64,000 nucleotides of DNA. Origin: Mesostigma viride. Its lineage: Eukaryota; Streptophyta; Mesostigmatophyceae; Mesostigmatales; Mesostigmataceae. Location: assembly GCA_009746045.1 (NCBI GenBank), contig RPFO01000084.1, forward strand, positions 1,486,618-1,550,617, read 5' to 3'. Positions 61,930 to 64,000 of the stretch are shown here, one piece after another. A program made the translations under genes and the position numbers. The number at the start of each line of letters is the position of its first letter. The stretch's first letter is position 1. Under the pieces are notes generated by a model, which ran no database searches, had not been told where the DNA came from, and worked only from the letters and a program-made list of their open reading frames with translations.

Positions 61930-64000
61930 ATTGCAATTTACCGGGTGTTAGCGGAATGGTTGCTTACCATGGCTCGTCCCAGCGGTTTCCCACAGAGGGC
62001 CTCTGGAGAGCTTTCTGACAGCCTGGTCAAAAGTTGTCGTGGCCGTATCCTTGGGGCACAAGCAAATAGCCGCAGCATTGCAAAGCCCCCCCCCCCCCCC
62101 CCCCAAGTGGCCAGGGTCCAGCTCTAAGCTCTATGTAGTTATTTCCATCACGACATGCATGCTGAAGGCAGGAGGGGCTTCAAATATGGAGTGGGGGGTC
62201 ATGCCATTTTTATTTAGTAGGATCACCCACTGCTAGAAAACAGGTGGTTTGCGGGGGCTTGGGATGCACGTGGAAGAAGCTGCGCACCCATTAAATTACA
62301 TGAAGAGCAAGAAGACCCATTGGCTAGGCAAATATGCGCTCGTTTTACGAGCGGTTGATTGTCTCTATTTGCGCACTTGTCAGCATTAAGATACAGTGAT
62401 TGCATTGTAGGCAGCATCCTTGATTGATTGCCTTGCTAAATGTCGACTGGCACACTTAGACGAAGAATTTGTCCGATACAATGATAGGACTTCTCTTTGA
62501 TGTTTCTTGACGTTCGAGACGATGAGCTCAATCTTTTTTCGTTTCAAACGTAAATCACTGTTTTCTTGCCTGCCTGTAAATGTTTATATTACCTGCCTAT
62601 AATATGAACATTTTGTCCCCGGCACTGCGCTGGTTGTTTCCTTGATTTTGTCCCATGCATGCCACAGGTGGCCATTTTGCCGTGGCTGATGATGGTATCT
62701 TCTGTAGGCGCCATGCTGGTTGGATAAGCTTATAAGTGAGAAAGGCCCCAACTCTCAATCAGCAGTATTCAGAGCAGTAGATATGGCTGGCAATAATGGA
62801 AATCCCATGGACTACGTTCCATTATAAGTCATAAAATGTGCCATTGGTTTGCTTCATGTTTACATTCCAAAGCTACTTTATCACGCACAGAGCATGAAAC
62901 AAATTTGTCTGTGTTTGCGGAGGTCATCCAAGCCTGCCTAGCTGTTATGAAGGATACCGACCCCACTTCCATCTCCATCAGGGGTTGTAACGGTGACGTG
63001 GGCACAAGACGTAGGCTAAGGCTGATGGCCACCATGAGCCATGGCTGAATCATCTAATGCCATCACGTGCATACTAGCTTGCCAATCTAAATAGCTGTCA
63101 CGGTGGAGCTATGTCGTCCGCACGCGAGAGTTGGGTACTGGCAGTCGGAAAGTGTCAGTAGGTTAGTCGCAAGCTCCATGGGGAGTTGCGACCGGGGCCG
63201 GGTTTCGACAACGTCTGCGCGAGGTACGCCGGTGGATGTCAGAATTTCTTCGGTAGTTCACGAGCACCGGGCGGCGTGAGCTACACCAGCAAAGGTCAGT
63301 ATTGCTGCGGCGGTACACTTGGTGACGGATGTTGGCATGTTGAATTGCTGCGGCAATTCACTTGCGTCTGCGTGAGTTACGCCGGCGAATGTCAGCATTG
63401 CTACGGCAGTACACCCGCTTGCGTTTTCAAGTTCAGATCCATAAGTGACACAGTCATTCGGTGACCGACCGTGAACTTGAACCTCGGAGGCTGGTACGCT
63501 GCATACCTGCCCGCTGTCGAGCTGGAGCTGGAGCTGGAGCTGGAGCTGGAAAACGGGATTTGCAGGACTTCAATGCGACGCTGATTGTGCCAGACCATGT
63601 GTCACATCCTGGTGCAGGCTTATTGCACGTGCCTTCAGTGTGTTGTCTGTTTTATGCCACACGTCGAAGTTGATGTTAGCAGTCCTGTGTGTTGATGTTA
63701 GCAATTGGGAAAAGCAATGATTGCAACGGGTGCGTGCCAGGCATGATTAGCAGTTGGCCGCCAATTCTAGACACTGCATTACCAGCAGTGGCGCGGGCAT
63801 GGCCTGCAGGACTACGGGTGGTTGAAATATTGTGGCTGCGGATGTTCCGCAGGTTAGAGCAGTTATGGCGCGCAAGCGTGTTGCGCAGGCCAGGTTAGCA
63901 GATATCGAACAGTCGGACAGCACATGCATGGCTTGTGAAAATGCCGACCTACGATATATGCGAGAGAGAGAGAGAGACACGGATAGCGTGTAGTCTCTCT
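61930..64000. other. No supported gene; minor repeats
   Basis: A C run at about 62,088-62,104, degenerate 85-base-like repeats at 63,214-63,420 (GAGTTACGCCGGCGAATGTC type), GAGCTG hexamers at 63,519-63,549 and a GA run at 63,961-63,976. Short ORFs lack recognisable motifs. Confidence 0.4.

Noticed and set aside
61858-61930. Hairpin as an independent MITE
   Set aside because: The stems are exact copies of the Penelope 3' terminus, so it is better explained as element-derived.

Overview
The window looks like nuclear DNA from a green alga (chlorophyte). Three things point that way: a split ribosomal protein gene followed by a TGTAA poly(A) signal, short TTTAGGG telomere-type repeats, and a Penelope-like retroelement with its GIY-YIG nuclease at the N terminus, an arrangement known from algae. 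It is not bacterial: the genes have GT-AG introns and there are no operons or ribosome-binding sites. Species is not resolved.

Layout. 1-960: 3' part of the 60S ribosomal protein eL32 gene. 2,400-13,400: a graveyard of APE-type LINE retrotransposons in at least two subfamilies. They lie on both strands, most lack the reverse transcriptase core or carry frameshifts, and their tails share an AATTAATT-rich, CTCCCAACGGAG-containing sequence. One LINE is interrupted by a 514-bp inverted-repeat transposon with a clean 4-bp target duplication. A fold-back repeat of about 0.5 kb lies at 2,740-3,233. 14,191-16,757 (minus): a gene or decaying gene with a large Ala/Pro repeat. 17,216-17,775: nested near-perfect palindromes. 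17,907-20,835: a PHD-finger-like segment leading into a long low-complexity repeat protein. 20,930-21,334: a 7-bp minisatellite.

21,549-26,851 (minus): an apparently intact Penelope-like element, with one 1018-aa ORF (GIY-YIG then RT) and 751-bp LTR-like direct repeats that looked identical wherever compared. 27,085-30,150: another LINE copy (endonuclease, RT with YADD, C terminus) with frameshifts. 31,747-34,703 (minus): a three-exon gene for an unrecognised multipass membrane protein. 36,007-37,503: three exons of a GET1/WRB-like tail-anchored-protein insertion receptor.

37,802-55,900: about 18 kb of a 43-bp satellite that has no stop codon in any plus-strand frame, so it produces three spurious ORFs of more than 6000 codons. 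If the GET1 gene is intact, its third intron must hold the whole array. 56,000-64,000: mostly non-genic DNA with several 7-bp G-rich arrays, a 79-bp triplicate, an 18-bp minisatellite at two places and a second inverted-repeat element related to the one at 9.1 kb.

Host genes recognised with confidence are few (eL32, GET1-like); the rest is mobile or repetitive DNA. Nearly all ORFs in the minisatellites and the satellite are artefacts of repeat periodicity.
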